The position numbers and the translations under genes were made by a program. A stretch of DNA of 6,085 nucleotides, from positions 1 to 6,085 of the forward strand of contig CATMNW010000169.1 of NCBI GenBank assembly GCA_950071875.1, written 5' to 3'. Shown here in pieces: positions 5,674-6,085 of the stretch. Numbering within the stretch: position 1 is the first letter of the stretch; each line of letters starts with the position of its first letter. This stretch comes from an uncultured Erythrobacteraceae bacterium (GTDB lineage Bacteria; Pseudomonadota; Alphaproteobacteria; Sphingomonadales; Sphingomonadaceae). Under the pieces are notes generated by a model. The model was given only the letters and a program-made list of their open reading frames with translations, was not told where the DNA came from and did not search any database.

Positions 5674-6085
5674 ATGGCCACTTCCAACCCGACCCAGAAT
5701 GCCGTGACGGGCATCTCCGACCGGATCGATCCCGTCACCTTCGAAGTGTTGCGCAACAGCTTCGAATACGCCTGCACCCGCATGGCGACGATCATGCAGA
5801 GAACCTCGTTCTCGCCGATTCTCGCCGACATCCTGGACTTCTCGAATGCGATCTACGACGCGGACGCCAACCTGCTCGCCCAGGCCGCGAACTGCCCGGT
5901 GCATCTTGCAGCAATGAAGTTCAGTGCCGACGCGGCTCTGAAGCGCTTTCCCAAGGAGACGCTGAAGCCCGGCGATATCGTCAATACAGGGCTCGGCCAG
6001 TGGTCGCTCTATCAGGTGAAATCCGGCGCTGAGGTCAAAAAGCTGCCAGAGCTTCCCGGTGTGCCGCTGACGGCGTTCATGGGCC
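5674..6085 (+). CDS. hyuB: HyuB-type hydantoinase subunit, 3' incomplete and apparently chimeric after codon 103
   Basis: Partner subunit of HyuA; in this family the B subunit completes the ATP-driven hydrolysis or carboxylation. It starts at ATG 5674, eleven bases after the hyuA stop, with GAGGAG at 5661-5666 overlapping the hyuA stop codon, so the two are translated from one mRNA. Residues 19-103 are typical HyuB: DPVTFEVLRNSFEYAC, then MQRTSFSPILADILDFSNAI, AIYDADANLLAQAANCPVHL, and AALKRFPKETLKPGD. The family then needs an NDPY.GG..H.PD-type motif directly after the GD. Here the frame instead reads NTGLGQWSLYQVKSGAEVKK and onward, which does not fit HyuB but fits the MDR oxidoreductase family (see the next entry). 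No frameshift restores the HyuB motif in either other plus frame. If real, this HyuB lacks most of the protein, which is normally 500-600 residues; if the contig is misjoined, the true gene is probably intact. The window ends before the frame closes. Confidence 0.85.
   Translation, partial: MATSNPTQNAVTGISDRIDPVTFEVLRNSFEYACTRMATIMQRTSFSPILADILDFSNAIYDADANLLAQAANCPVHLAAMKFSADAALKRFPKETLKPGDIVNTGLGQWSLYQVKSGAEVKKLPELPGVPLTAFMG
5965..6085 (+). other. In-frame segment resembling an MDR NADP-dependent oxidoreductase (CurA-like), joined to hyuB
   Basis: From the KPGDIV codons (5965-5982) onward, the protein matches the stretch of CurA/YncB-like medium-chain NADP-dependent oxidoreductases just before the nucleotide-binding domain: GD.V, then G.W..Y...SG...KL, then a proline-rich PLTAFMG, where the family continues with a GMPG.TAY-type motif beyond the window. 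This is recalled family pattern, not an alignment result. The segment shares the HyuB reading frame without an indel or stop. The common KPGD(I/V)V peptide, natural to both families at this point, is the likely crossover site. Confidence 0.68.

Noticed and set aside
5674..6085. A simple frameshift explaining the odd end of hyuB
   Set aside because: The two other plus frames after 5985 hit stops within about 50 bases and show no NDPY.GG motif, while the current frame has its own convincing match to another family.
1..6085. tRNA genes, CRISPR arrays, insertion sequences or riboswitches
   Set aside because: Looking through all gaps, I saw no clustered direct repeats, no transposase motifs or terminal inverted repeats, and no tRNA-like cloverleaf. 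The gaps are short and accounted for above.

Overview
The window comes from a GC-rich bacterium (roughly 60% GC by eye, with G/C-rich third codon positions). The mix of a TRAP-type solute receptor, a BKACE-family enzyme and an ATP-dependent hydantoinase/oxoprolinase pair is most familiar from Alphaproteobacteria (Rhizobiales or Rhodobacterales-like). That assignment is an inference from content and style; no rRNA or marker gene is present. The theme is uptake and breakdown of a small organic compound, probably an amide-, lactam- or carboxylate-type substrate.

Layout, left to right. Positions 1-783 (+) are the C-terminal ~260 residues of a DctP-type TRAP substrate-binding protein. Positions 784-1008 are a 225-base gap with a strong hairpin just after the stop, a smaller hairpin just before the next gene, and a possible gene remnant on the minus strand. 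Positions 1009-1881 (+) encode a complete BKACE (DUF849) beta-keto acid cleavage enzyme. It is followed 6 bases later by a PaaI-like hotdog thioesterase at 1888-2370 (+). Positions 2371-2630 hold only a minus-strand coding-like stretch, possibly a small gene or gene remnant overlapping the end of the regulator. Positions 2631-3464 (-) encode an unusual three-domain regulator (MerR HTH + XRE HTH + cupin). A 170-base AT-rich divergent promoter region at 3465-3634, with an inverted repeat built on TTGACA, separates it from hyuA at 3635-5662 (+). hyuB starts 11 bases after hyuA, at 5674, and runs off the window.

Working model: the TRAP receptor captures the substrate. HyuA/HyuB open or carboxylate it at the cost of ATP. 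BKACE condenses a resulting beta-keto acid with acetyl-CoA to give acetoacetate plus a new acyl-CoA, and the thioesterase frees the acid. The divergent cupin-containing regulator probably senses an intermediate and controls hyuA. The BKACE + hotdog thioesterase pair recalls the dehydrocarnitine cleavage and betainyl-CoA thioesterase step of carnitine catabolism, but no carnitine dehydrogenase is visible.

The most striking anomaly is at the right end. After about 103 good HyuB residues, the reading frame passes through the residues KPGDIV (5965-5982) directly into what looks like an internal part of an MDR-type NADP-dependent oxidoreductase. The signature HyuB motif expected there is absent. 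This is either a genuine in-frame recombination or an assembly chimera.
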